Shown here piece after piece: positions 48,733 through 61,700 of a stretch of DNA of 64,000 nt; positions within the stretch are counted from its first letter, which is position 1, and every line of letters starts with the position of its first letter. Under the pieces are notes generated by a model, which worked only from the letters and a program-made list of their open reading frames with translations, did not search any database and had not been told where the DNA came from. The stretch covers positions 76,089,249-76,153,248 of the forward strand of contig OZ038423.1 in assembly GCA_964036155.1 (NCBI GenBank), in the 5' to 3' direction. A program made the position numbers and the translations under genes. This DNA is from Diploscapter coronatus. Lineage: Eukaryota; Nematoda; Chromadorea; Rhabditida; Rhabditidae.

Positions 48733-51700
48733 ATGATGAACAGCCAAAAGTCAGCGAAAACAGTGGACATCAACAAGCAGATCAGGTATCTGGAATCGCT
48801 CGATGCGAGGGCCTCTCAGGACGCCAGACAGGCACTGACTTACCTCATCTCCACAGGTCAGACTTGCAACTTTTATCAAAATTCTATACCCGCATCTTTC
48901 CTTCAAATTTCGCACCCGTACCCTCAAAAATGACACCCGACTCGCGCGGGTGCGGGTTTTTATTTGCAAGTCTGCTACAGGTAGCGCGCATCCATTCACT
49001 GCATTCATTGAAACAGACGATATTTGCAGGAAATGGCATTGCCGAAATAGTCCGGTACTATTCTGACTCAAAGTCGGAAAGGGCCCTCGATCTGCTGCTG
49101 TCTGTGCAGGACCCCAATGATAAGGTCGGAGGGTTGTCTAATTTCTTCATTTTCATTGCTATTTTCTAGAAACTGCTGGACACAATAGCTGAGCAGATGA
49201 AGGCGAACTCTGAGCAGATCGTGCCGATGCTCGTCCTGCTCGGTACGTCTTTTATTTGATCAATTTGGAGATAGACATTGTTTGGTATTTAGTTCTGAAA
49301 CGTAGAATGGAGAGGAAAGAAAAGATGAAGAAAATAACGTAGAAAGAGAACAATAGATTGGGCATTTTTCAAAATTTTCTTTAATTTCTTCTGCATTTCA
49401 GGCCAATTAGTGCAGGCTACTCCCAGTTGGACTCCCAAAATTCCATCCCACCAGCTGTTCCGCTTCATAATCGATCAGATCACCAACCCTCAGAAGGTAT
49501 CTCATTCATCCTTCCTCTTCGTTCTGCATTAGTCTCTCTTTCAGCGTCCAGCAAACACTCGCATCTGTCTGTCAGTGCTGTTCTTCATCACGCAGCTTCT
49601 GCCCTACTGCTCCAATCTCGATTCCGCTGTCCTCGCTCTCCTCTTCAAGACATTCATCGCCTCCTGCAACTGCTACAGAATTCGGGTATGTTTTCACATT
49701 GACCGGACATTTCCAACACCATTGCATTGTTTATGTAGCCACGCGATAGTTCCTTCTCACACTGCATTAGAGAGTGGTAAGAAAGCTGTCTAATGTACAG
49801 ACAAGTTGGGCTCGCTTGTTGACTCATCCGACATTCTTTGTAAAGGTGTTGGACCTGTGATCAGAGTCACGAAATACGACAATCCAAGCTGATTGTATTA
49901 AAATTAGTAAAGCATTTTTATTGTACAGACCCAAGCCCTGCAGCAGCGTCGCCATCCAAACGAGGCCAGCAACATTTCGCCTGAACAGGAAAGAGCTAAC
50001 AGGGTTTGTCTTTGCTTCTGGGTCTTCTTTTAAATAAGGTATCTGCAGGAAATACAGGTTGCTGACCTTCTTCATCTCGCCCTCGCAATAATTCGCTACT
50101 TCCAAATCCTCTACGGAATATATCCGCAGAACTTCCTGTCATATCTCAGGTATCGTTTTCTCAAGAAAAATCTAAAGGTCTGAATGTTCAGTCAGTCCGG
50201 AAGGTTTTCATCTTTTCAACCACTTTTCTCCAAACTGAGCATACTTTCCAAGAAGCCAAACCTGAATGACTCGATTCCTTCAGAACGTTCTTCTCGAGTC
50301 GGGATCGGGATAGAGACAATCTGTTCGACATGGTCGTGGAGCCGCTGCTGAACACAGTCCGGATGCATCCCTATCTGATCACGATGAGCAAGGAGTCGGA
50401 GATGGCCAAGGACAGGTGGAACAAGAAGGAGCCGCACGACTTCCTGCACGACTGCAGACGAGTCGTCATTTGCGAGATACCCCCTCACGGACACAATAGT
50501 CAGTTGATTCGTTCATTCACGTTCAGCGTCGAATATGTCATCATTAGATTTAAAGTTGAGGAAAATTATACCTGAACGGAAGAGGCATTAGTAGAAATAA
50601 CTCTGAGACTTGTATCACAAACTATTCCCTTCTCAAGCCTGTTGTTGGCTAGAATTTTGATTGGTTTGTGTGAGGACAGCGCATCTCTATGATTCTGCTC
50701 GTACAATCTATGAATTTGTAAATTTGTTTCATATATATAATTCGTAAAATTGAACGTGTTCAGTCGGGAACCTGTTGGAAGCCTCTTCCGAGCCCGACTC
50801 TCCTCCAGCCATCAACCCGAATCGCTTCTCCCTGCTCTTCCGTTCCAATGATGACTCTTCCGAATCCAGCTGTATGTTTACTCCCTCATCCATCATCTTC
50901 ACAATTCCCCTGTTCAGTCTTCACCCAGGCAGACGACCGCATAATGGAGAGCCTGAACACGCCTCCAGGCAGTGCCATTCACACTCCGACCAAGCGGAGG
51001 AGCTGCACGAATGATGTCGGTGTCCGAGGGAACGAGGAGATCATTGTAGGTTTCATTTGGCCTCCCGTATTCCACGCCCGCTTTTAAGAGAACGCAAATT
51101 GGGTAGGTAATCGAAAAACGGGTGTGGGCATGGAAAATATTATCACCGAAGTAAGGGGTAGATAAAAAGTGAGTGTAGGTGTGGAATACAAAAGGTCGTT
51201 CCATTTTATCTAACTTGCAAAGGAGATGCTACAACTAGGTCTTACATTGAGACCATGTGTTTTGAAAAGAACACTTTCTTGTTGCGAGTTCTGTCACTCA
51301 TTTTCATTATGTTGTTATGTATCTCTTGATATTCGTCTTCAGAGACACCGTTCTGTGAGCGGTCAGAACATCGAGACCTCTTCGATAAATCGCAGTTCCT
51401 CCACTTCCTTCAGACTCAGCTTCAGCAATTTGACTAATACATTCCGCAAATCTTCCAATAAGTACATATTTACAAGTTATTCCAACTTGAAAGCGTCGAT
51501 CGTGAAATGACCACTTCTATGCGATAGATTTTGATACACACTGAACATGACGACTTTCGAACTATGCTTTTTTTTCGATATTTGATGAAGGCTAAGAAAG
51601 AATGTGGCATTGAAACATTAAAATTGTTCAGAAGAAGACGCATAAATATTCGAGAAAATGAATTGAAATTCGCCAAGAAATTCAGAAATCGCGCCGATCC

Positions 51701-54700
51701 TCGGAGAAATGAGGTAGTTGAAGTCTCGGGAAAGGGACAGGATGATTACGATGTGAGTCGAGAAATTGTAAACCCCCAAACTGTCGATTGTTCTTCAGTT
51801 GACAATGAGCGAAGTGACGGACGAATGTGAAGAGGCGCTGAAAGTTGACTTCTCCATCGGACCTCCTCCACAGGTAATTTCTCTCACTGGAAAGAATCCC
51901 GAATTGGAATGCGAACTCAGGCGAATCAAACCCCCTTCTCTTCGAAGGCGCCACCCCCCTATTCCCCCTCCAAACTGCCCTCAGACACTTCGTCCATTCA
52001 GTCCTCCTCTGCATTCCCTCGACCGCCTAGCAATTCTCGTTCCATCGGGGAGAGGAACCTTATGGTAAGGAAACTTTGTTAGAAAATGAATCACGACACG
52101 AGGTGATATTTCGGATAAGCTACAAGGAATGTGAATTGTATAGATGACAGATTATGCTCAAAATCACTAGGCAACCCCAATCGAACACACTAATCACAAT
52201 AATCAAGTCAGAAAGCGTTAAAGATCCCGAATAGCTCCGAATTTAAACTATTCACTTAACAATGCATCAGCAAAAATTCCCAATCAGCTTACATTGTGAA
52301 AGCGAGTGTTGACAGTGCCATTATTCGTTGCAGCAGTAAGGAGAAATTCGCATTCAAACTGCGGTACCATTTGGGACCTTTAGCGTTTTTTCACTTGACT
52401 AATGTGTTCAGCGCATTCGATTTAGGTAACCTACCAGTTTTGAGCAAAATCCGTAACTTACAGCTTACATTCTTTGCTAAAATATACATCTTTACTTTTT
52501 CCATGCTAACTCTTTACCAGTCATGTTCTGCTAATCTCACTCTAACTTTTAAACGGAGCTAGATAGACATTCAGAAATGAAGAGGATGAAAGAATGAGAA
52601 TACAGGAAAAGAGAAAGTAAATCACAATTCCGTATAGTCTCCGAGATTTATAAGATGTGAAACTTTCGAATCATTAACCAATGATTATTATCACCACATT
52701 GTATTGACCTATTGTAATTTTAGCGTCTTTCCGAGTCGGATTTGCGAGAGCCTGGACTGAGACTGGCGCAGGCAGCGAATGCAGCAGTGAGAGAGAGGGC
52801 ACAGACAACCATGCAGTCGGGCAGATTCGCTGTTGAACGGGCTGATAATGAGGATGCCAGATCCAGGTGAGAAATGTGAGATGAGAATGAAGTTTTTTTG
52901 TTGAAAATTGACTAAGCTGCTCACTCATTCGGAAGGTTAACTCACCCACTTGGAAGGTGAAATATTGCTGATATGGAAGTAAACTCCCGACTTTCCAAAT
53001 TGGTGGCCGACGATATCTCTTACAAAACAAATATGTGATAATAATGATGATGCACAATGATCAACGAAAGAAATTGTATTGCTTAAGATTTCTTTCGTTT
53101 TATAGCGATAATGTGCTAAATTATTTTCTTTCGATTTGCAAGGTTTACTCGATATGAATGATCTGATGTATTGAGTTTTTGAACAAATCATACATTCAAT
53201 CTTGATGTAAACTGCAAAATAGGCTGTTGATTCGATGCCATTATTCATATTATTCAGAGCTTCGTCCATGCGTCCTCTGACTCCTTCAAGCACTCTGACT
53301 CCTGAAGGCAGAACCGGTACTATGTCCACTGCAATTGGGAAGGTCATTTTTTATGATTCTAATATCTTTTTTAGCTAATAATTACTGGGATTGTTCAGAA
53401 AATGTACACGTATTTTAATTTTCTCATGTTTTTCTATTGCGCTCATACATTCATGAAACTCGAATTTTCCCTTATACATGGTTTTTCTTCTCGAATTAAA
53501 AGAAGAAGAAAAATAAAAAGACGATAAATTTAGGACAGCGAGACGTGGGACAGCAGAAGTGGTCTGGATGGGGGTAGCGATGCGTTGGGATTGATGCCGA
53601 ATATGCTCGACGTGACTGTTGATGGGGGAAATGGTAGGAGAGACGAGGAGTAGGGAATCGGGTAATCATCGAATGCATGCTCTTAGCTGCCTCTGCCAGA
53701 CACACTTCGGTGGCGACTCTGATGAAGAGACTCAATCGACAGAGATTCGTGTCCGAATGTCCCAATGAGAGGGCTGGGAACTGTGTCAATGAGGACATCG
53801 CCTGGAACAAGTACCAGGGCAGGGTTCCTGTCAAAATCGGGAGCACTACTCTCATGTAAGATTTTTAGTTGATTATCTTAAAAATTCAAATATTAGCTAA
53901 TTCTATTCTTTTCAAAATTTAGATCATTTGTGGACGGCACAATAAATTTCTTTTAAATTTTTCAGGCTGCGCTCTTTTTCTCTTCCAGATGTTTCCGGAA
54001 CCGCTTTCACCAAGGACGAAATCAAGGTTATTTTGGATTTATCTCCTGCACCCAATTTACGAATTCTTTTTCTTCAGTTCCTGCCTGATGTGATAAAGCC
54101 GTCGAGACAGGAGAATTTGGACATCGACACCCTGTTTCCCTACAGAAAACTCATATCCTATCCGACAAAACAGCAGCTGAATGATTTCGAAGTTAAGCTG
54201 GAGGCCGATCACGAGACGCAGAGGAAGGAATACATGATTAGGAGCAAGGTGGGATATAAAGGGTCTAAAACTACCTAGCTTTAACTAAGCTGATCATTAT
54301 TATGATTTATCAAGGTAGTAGTAGACTTACAAGGGAAGTGCACAAGCCGGAAATCGCAGATCCCGCCGTAAATTTCCAAATAGGGGTTTTCAAAGACGGG
54401 GATGACGATGGTGAGATCAAAAATGCTAAATAGAGAGCCTGGAAATCAGTGAGAATAGTCTATTCTTGCCAACCCTGCCTTTTAACTCTTTGATGAATAT
54501 TTGAAAAGCTGAATTCTCATACAAACTCGTTGCATTTCCAGGAATATCACGGTTGCCTGAAGAATCTCGGATTGGCAGACAAATTGCCTGGCAAGATCTA
54601 TGACGATTTGTCGCACATCACCAGACATGTCGATAAGGACAAAGCGGTGAGCAGAGTTATTAGCTTGTGATAAATTGAATAAACTTGGTAAATGATAACC

Positions 54701-57700
54701 AACTGGAAAACCCCTGTCAGACATTTTCAAATGAAAAGGCATGCATAGAACAAAATGAAGGACTCTCTTCCTACAACTAGCCAATCTCATTCTCTTTGAA
54801 AGCGTGGTGTCGTTGACAAATAACTTGTTCTTCCAAATGTCATTTTACCTTTCTCTAAATTTAGTTGGAAGTTCTGCGCACCCGTCTGCTCCTCGTCAAC
54901 CAGCATCTTCTCTACGAGAGGAGCTGTCGCCTGCTGCATGCGAACAGAAATCGACGTCTTTTCGGGAGGATCAAGATGCAGAAAGTGGGGAATCGAGTTT
55001 CTCGGAAATTTATTGCACTTTCATCCATTGCATTTCGAAAGCAGGGCTGCAAGTTTTGCACATGATACACACTACACGGAAAAAATCGTGTGCAAAATTT
55101 TCCGCCTTGTTTGGAAGGCATATTTTTCATCAATTTGAGAAAAAATATCTAGCCAACAAACGGAAACTTGCAAAGTCTTTATTCGTTATCTTTACATGAA
55201 TTCTAGAAATGAATAAAGGTCAAATTTAAATGAGTTATTTCAGATAACTGAAACGGAGCTCAAGAACCTGAAAGAATCTCTGTACGCTGCCAACTCCGAA
55301 AAGCAAGCTTATTGTAGAAATAACTGAAAAATCGAATGTTTCAGGGATGAGCTGGTAAGTGCTATCAAAGAGCTGCGAAAGAACAGACTGACAGAGAACC
55401 AGAGGAGACAGACCTGGGAAAGTGATGTCAAGGAGAGGGTCAGGTGAGTAATAAGTAATAAACTATTCTCAACAAAAAAATGTCCACTCCAACTTCATTG
55501 TATTGCAGGTTTTTATTCCTTGCCTCAAGTGCATCTGGAATATTTCAGAGACGTTTTCAATCAGTTAAAAATTGATAAGAACTTTGAAATTTGAAGAAAT
55601 CTGGAGACGCAACTGGAACAGGCAAAGTTGGAATTGAATTTGGCGAACAATCGGAAGAACGAGGCCGAACAGAGCGAGAAGGAGTTGAGAAACGAGGTGG
55701 GTGAATTGCGAATTACAAGAGTTTAAAAGAAAAAACATTTAGATCGACAATTATCGGAGGACTGAAGAGGACGCTTTGGTCAGGTTGGAGATGCACAAGA
55801 AAATGGCTGCCAAGATGGACGTGAGCTAGATTTCATCTTGAAGATATAGATCAGAATGTTGTTGGTTCAGGAAAAGACGGAAGAATTGCGTCTGGCCCAT
55901 TTAGACAATCAGCAGCTTCGGGATCAACTTAGCATGGTAAATCAATTATTATCGGAGATTAAACGTATCTTCAAGTCTACACCCATCACAGAATGGAACT
56001 AGAAACACTCGTTTCGTTGCGTTGTATTTCTTTTTACTTTTAAAAAAGAGCGGAGAAAACGTCTTCTCAATAAACTTGTTGAAAACCTCCACATGATCTA
56101 TTTTCAGAATGCTGATCTAATTGATGAACGACTGAAGGCGAAGGGAAATGAAGGCAAACTGCAGAAGGAGATTGAGGCAATGAAACTGCAGCTGGAAAAG
56201 ATGAGGGTGGAGAGGGACAGCTATAGGATGAAACTCGAGCAGAACAGGTCATATTTGAAAATTTTAAAAATAGTTTTGCTACTTTCCAAGAAAAATAGCT
56301 TGATTGAATCTAAATTTTTACAACATCAACTATTGTAACGGATAAATAAATGTAGGTTTCTTCATTCTTCTCATCTATTGCAAAAGTGCATTTATGGACT
56401 AAAGCTTATTGTGAAAGAACGATGAAGTTTTCCTGGAAATTATAAAATTTCCGCCATCTTCCTATCCTACATATTCGCTTTTTACGCGATGTAGGAGACT
56501 CCCCCACTTTTTGATCGTTTAAAAATCGAAATTGAATGATGAAAAGTTGTCATAACATAATTGAAATTAGAATACTTTTAGTTTATGATATTTTTTGTTC
56601 ATTTTCAGTGACAAACTGATGCGTCTGGAACAGGAGAGGGACGGAGAAATACAGCGAGGAAAGGAGTTGAAGTCGATGTTAGACCGGGCGGGCAGACTAC
56701 TCGATATACAGAACGATGCAGCCGAGCAGAAGTTCCTCTCTCTGCAATTCGTCACTCGCAGACAAGAAGAACAAATCTCCTCACTCTACGAGGAAATCGA
56801 GGTAGAAAGGACATCTCCTTATTATTCACAAACGTGGAAAGATAATAGTGGGAAGTCTAGTGCGAGTTATCCTCTTCATATTCTGAAGGGATTTTTCTCT
56901 AGATCTCAGGGACGAGGTGTAATTTCGAAGGCGAGAAAGATGCTCTCTCGCCTCGGAACTCTGTCACATTCCTGCTAGTCTGCTTGTTCGACAACAGTCA
57001 AGTTTAGATTAAAAACTTGACTTTCAACAAGTTTTAAATGAAACCCTGATTTAGAAAAATCTTTGCAGAGATTACGCGACAAACGGGCAGGTGGAGTCGG
57101 AGATGATGAAGAGGAGGCAGCGACAGGGAAGAAGATAATCGTGAGACGGTCTGTCATGCCCATCGAAGTGCGTTCTTACGAGAGCAGCATGTGAGTTTTT
57201 TTTTACGTTTGTCACATTTCAAACTTTCCAAGGTTGATAGTCGAACAGTTCCTATTTTCTACAAGTTTCAGTAATCTTTTGCTCGCTTCATATCAGAATT
57301 TCAAAGATGAAAGTAGACCAGAGATATGAAATGAAAATGCAGAATTAGAAAGTCTGAATAGAATCAGAACTCTACATTCAACATTATTTACTTCCTTATC
57401 GTTGCATTCTCTATTCTCGGCTTTTCATTGTTTATTCTAAAATCTCAAGTCAAAGCCTATCCAGATAAATTATGACATAGGTCATGGGGATGGAAAAGAA
57501 AAAACTCCAAATTTTGACTTATTGAACAGCTTGCTTTCGAGAATAGCTTTTCTATTACTTGAACATTTTTCGAAATATGATGCACTTTCTAATGCAATTA
57601 TTCTCACTTTGCAGTCCGGAATACTTCAGCCTGGCCTTGGCACATTCGAGTGCAAAGAGCGACGAGACGGAGGAGCAGAACGAGGTAGACGAGACGGGCG

Positions 57701-57744
57701 GTTCGCAAGCGGCCAGATCCGAGTTCGACAACATCGACATGTGA
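48733..57744 (+). CDS. TSC1: Hamartin (TSC1), tuberous sclerosis complex subunit
   Basis: TSC1 scaffolds the TSC1-TSC2-TBC1D7 complex, the GTPase-activating brake on Rheb and so on mTORC1 at the lysosome. About 28 short exons join in phase from ATG 48733 to TGA 57744, roughly 1,150 residues. The N-terminal helical domain (residues 1 to about 270) contains the family signature ILYGIYPQNFLSYLR, then VVEPLLNTVRMHPYLITMSK and DRWNKKEPHDFL, which align with human hamartin ([44 protein letters not shown]). A Ser/Pro/Thr-rich linker (about residues 280-650) follows. The coiled coil begins at HLLYERSCRLLHANRNRRLF, matching QLLFERYKRQQHALRNRRLL of human TSC1. Intron 1 holds a MITE on the donor site, and the intron at 55303-55344 uses a GC donor. 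ATG 48733 is the first of two adjacent Met codons in frame. Confidence 0.92.
48859..48974. mobile_element. 116 bp MITE sitting on the donor site of TSC1 intron 1
   Basis: CAGACTTGCAA at 48859 is inverted as TTGCAAGTCTG ending 48974. Flanks CCACAGGT (48851-48858) and CTACAGGT (48975-48982) match at 7 of 8 positions, an hAT-length target duplication. The duplicated octamer contains the exon/intron junction ACAG|GT. Inside is an inverted CACCCG...CGGGTG core. Confidence 0.82.
52178..52423. repeat. Degenerate inverted repeat in a TSC1 intron
   Basis: The left arm (TCGAACACACTAATCACAAT then AAAGCGTTAAAG) pairs with the right arm (CTTTAGCGTTTTTTCACTTG then AATGTGTTC). The interior word GCCATTATTCGTTGCAGCAG resembles TGTCATTATTCGCTGTTGCAG inside the hemicentin intron element at 12441-12832. 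It is probably an older copy of the same element, within the 659-base intron 52065-52723. Confidence 0.55.
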
Positions 57745-58782
57745 TTGTGTTAGTCAAATCGAGTCAGGCGGGGATGAAAATACGTAATAACGCGCGAATG
57801 AAAGTACGTGGAATAAGATTGAGACTAGTCGCCGATATACAATGCAATAATATTCTATCTTTTCAGTCTTTTCCGTGTCTAATTTTAATCTATCCCATCA
57901 CTCTGCGTAGTTTCGTTTACCTATTATTGCTTATTTTCATTCACTTCACTCAATTTGACCAGCTTAAAGACTCAAAGGGCATTTCACCAGTCCATTTCAC
58001 ATTCAAATTAGCTGAGCTTTTAGACTAAAATATTTATTTGACGGGTTTTTAATTTAATTCTTTAATGAACAAAAAGTAAAAGTAGGAAGTAGACACATGT
58101 TTTAGCGAAAATAGTCATTGTGTGGTTACGAGAGCAAACTAGTCGAGTCAATAAATATTTGCTTATTTGAAAATTAGCACCACCACCGGACAGAAGCACG
58201 AAAATGTATTGTTGCCGATTTGAAAAGGATATTTTCGCCTTTAATTTAATTTTTTCAAAAATTTGGTTCATTTTTCGAATCAGCAACAACAATAGATGAA
58301 TCCAATTTGGAGAAAATTTGTATCTGACAAAGGAGATCGGTTAAATTTCTTAGCATGATAAGTTTCTAATACATCTATCTTTGCATTTTTATTTTAGCAA
58401 AGGGAAAGTTGGTTTGTTGTATAATGTGCAGAGGGAGTGATTGAATGGGGAGACGAGCCACTGGGACAGTCGCGGACAGATGGACGGACAGACCTATTGG
58501 AGTTTCCTGAACGGTCTTCGGCCCGGAGTCGTCGCAGGGGGACGCATCATTCTGCTGGGCGATTTCGCGTCACTGCTCGTGCCAACAGGAGAACTAGTCT
58601 TCGGACCGTCTTCTTGCTAAACTCAAATCATTATTCTAGTTGGAAACTCTACAAAATGAAGATGGATAAAATCATATTAGCATTTTTGAAAACACCATAT
58701 CTTCTATTCTTATTCATTTTCGTTATGCAAAACATTAGTAGTAAAAGATTTTGAGAAGAGAAAACAACTTATGTGAGCGCTC
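57745..58782. other. Intergenic region between convergent TSC1 and PRC1-like genes
   Basis: Mostly AT-rich. At 58434-58620 is a GC-richer stretch open in two frames on the + strand. One reads GVIEWGDEPLGQSRTDGRTD and is Arg/Ser-rich afterwards; the other reads MDGQTYWSFLNGLRPGVVAG. It follows a fair acceptor (TAATGTGCAG). It could be an extra 3' exon of TSC1 or a stray exon, but no frame is compelling. Confidence 0.35.
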
Positions 58783-61700
58783 CTAATCTCGAATCGTCAT
58801 AACTTGAATTTCCGAAGACAAATTTCGAACCTTGATGCGGGGTTTCTTGGGAGTGATGGAGGAGACGATGCTGGTGGTCGAGCCGAACATCCGAATTGAG
58901 GCATCCAGTGCAGGTTTCTGCAATTTCTACCATTTTTTAAAATATATATATATTTCATTTTTGTCGATTTGGAAATGACATGCATCTTTTATCATACTAT
59001 AAACGTATTCATCACACGATTTCTAACGATGTATTTCGTCATTCCCAAATTTTCCCCCTTCTAGTTGCTAACCTTGACGAGCGGAGAATTACGTCCACTG
59101 GCAGTGGGCGTAACAAGCAGAGTCCTCTTGCTGGGGGTCCGTAGCTTCATGGGGCTGTGCAGATCCCTGTCGGCCACCTTCTTTGCAGCCAGTTTGGCTG
59201 CCTTCTCGATCTGCTGCTGTCTGTCGTACTCGTTCATCGTGTATTCGATGTACTGCAAGGGGTCCATCTTTGAGTCGTAGACACTGTAACAACAGGAAAT
59301 TAATAGGCATTTGAAGAACTTCGAGATTCAAATTTAAACAAAAAACGAAAAAAATAGAGTTAATAATACCCACTTTTCTAAAATTATACGAAATTGAAGT
59401 TTTTCTTTCACTCGAAAAGAAACTTAGTTCCAATCAAGTTTTAGCGTTTTTTTTTCAATCTACAAGGAGACTCACAAAATCTTTTGGTCAGCGTGACTTG
59501 CGAGATATTCTGCATAGACTTCCTCGACGTGCTTGGCAGCCTGTGGCAATTTGACGTTCTGCAGATTCCTCTCTGCCTGCAATCACTCCATTATTTCATC
59601 ATTGCCATTCCCCTCCAAATGGCCTTCTGTGTTATACACCGATGGAACGCCGACACGGCCTGCATTAGATACCGGCTTTTTCGTATTTCTCCCCTTTGCC
59701 TCCACTCCCTACCCTAAAATGCGGTGTCTAATACAGACGATGTCGGTGTTCCGGCGGTGTATAGTGCAGCGAGCTCGTTCAACTCATCCCACCTGTGCAT
59801 CTTTGCTGACCGAGTGACCTGCAGCTCTCGACGAGTAGTAATGCGGATCCTTCTTCTTCGTGTCCAGTGCCAATTTCGAGCTCCACAGTGAGTCCCAACT
59901 GAAATCACACCATTAGATCAAAACTCGGAAAGATGGACTTTATGAGTTCCAAATTCTCAAACACAGATTTTCGCACTTGTACCAAAATATGAACTCTTGT
60001 GTGGATCTACAAGTTTCCTTCTATGATCTCGTTTGGATTGAAGCATTAAATAATAGAATATGGGGGAAAACGTCACATGTTGAATCACTACTGATTTTTG
60101 TATCAAAAGAAAAAGTGGAAGACTCGGAAAAGAATGAAATGACAAACTATTTGATGGAATCGTAGACAGCCTGTCTGGACAAGTAGATCTCTTTGAGTCG
60201 AGTGATTTCCGCCTCGATCTGGTCGAACTGTTCTGGCGCGAAGGTGGCTGTATTGAATTTGGTCTCGAACTGCCTGTCCTCCTCGGGCGTGAGGCAGTTC
60301 TCCCACAGTTTGCTCAGCTCCGACAGCAGCTCGTTCCATCGGTACTCCAGCTGATCCATCTTCTCGTCGTAGATCTCTTTCATCTGCAATCATTCTAATT
60401 TGCCAATTCTAAACTTCGAAATTCCGAGGAAAAAAAATTCAACTCGGATTCTTTTCAATCTTTTCCGAATTCAATTTTGAACACTTTTGCTCCAAACAGG
60501 TTCATTACCTTGGTATGGAGTCGCTTGAGTGAGTTGAAGATGTCATCGTTGAGCGAGATCTCATCGGAAGAGATGTTGAGATCGAGGAATTGTTGGCAGT
60601 CGTCCTCGTCTGTCGACAGGGAAGAGGCAGTCAGACTCACTACATCGGCTGAAAGGCGGAGTTATTGAAGCGATCGAAGAAAAGGATTATTGGCGAGTGA
60701 CTTGAATTTTTAACATTGCACGAGCTGTAACAGAGAGGCAAGAGTTGAAAAGTAGAAAGACGAATTAGAATAAGAAAAGAAAGCGATCTAAAAACAATTT
60801 GACAGATTGTTGATGTACAAAGTTGAAAGTCCAGAAAAGACAACTGACCGAGAGAAGTAAATGTTCTGAGCTCGTTCTGCAGTTGCTCTGCCTCTGCAAC
60901 TCGTTCCGTCAGACTCGCACTGAGGGCAGCAATCTGTGTTCTGATCATATCCAGCAGAGAAGGCCGAAACAGCTGAAAATTGTTAAGATATGTGAAATGA
61001 GGCAATGCAAAGAAAATTCGGGGTTTTTCCTTCAAAACAGAAAATATGATTAATTTTTTAAGCAAACTTTCGACTAAGGCCTAATTGCAATGTTTCCGAT
61101 TTGTGAACGTTCACATGGCCGGCCAAAGTTAAAGCTACCAATAAAATAAAAGAATCATTTAGTGTTGCAAATCTCAAGCCCACGGGCATACGAGATAGCG
61201 CGTCTTTTCGAAAGAGAAAGGAAGCAAACTTCTTTTCTCTCTCGAAAATACATACTATCTTGTTCATGCGAGCATTTTTGGAGGTGAAATTTGCAACCCT
61301 GATAATTATAAGTTTTCGCAATGTTAGTATGAAATCAAATCCTTCTTACCGTATCCTTATTCTCATTGTGTAGCAATCGGTCCTCCACTCCGAGTCTGAA
61401 CTGCAGCATTTCGAGCTGCTCGACAAGTCGTTTCTGCTCCTCCAGTTTCTCGCTGTAAGTCTTCTTCAAATTGCTGTGTTGAGTCTTCAGTTCGACCAAC
61501 TGCAAATAGACTATTCTTGTTGAAATGCATCGGAATGACATACATTTCTGATGGTGAGTGGCAACGAGGCAATCGAGCTGTCCTGTTTCTGACCGATCTC
61601 CTGTCGCATTTTGCAGATTTCCCTCTTGTACAGCTCCAACTCCGTCTCTGCGTTCTTCACCATGTTCCTCTCCGACTCGGTCATTTCATTGCATAGCTGA

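Noticed and set aside
58437..58754. 105-codon + strand frame with Arg/Ser-rich sequence.
   Set aside because: Two overlapping frames look equally open, the 3' half is AT-rich non-coding in character, and no homology is evident; kept only as a note in the intergenic entry.
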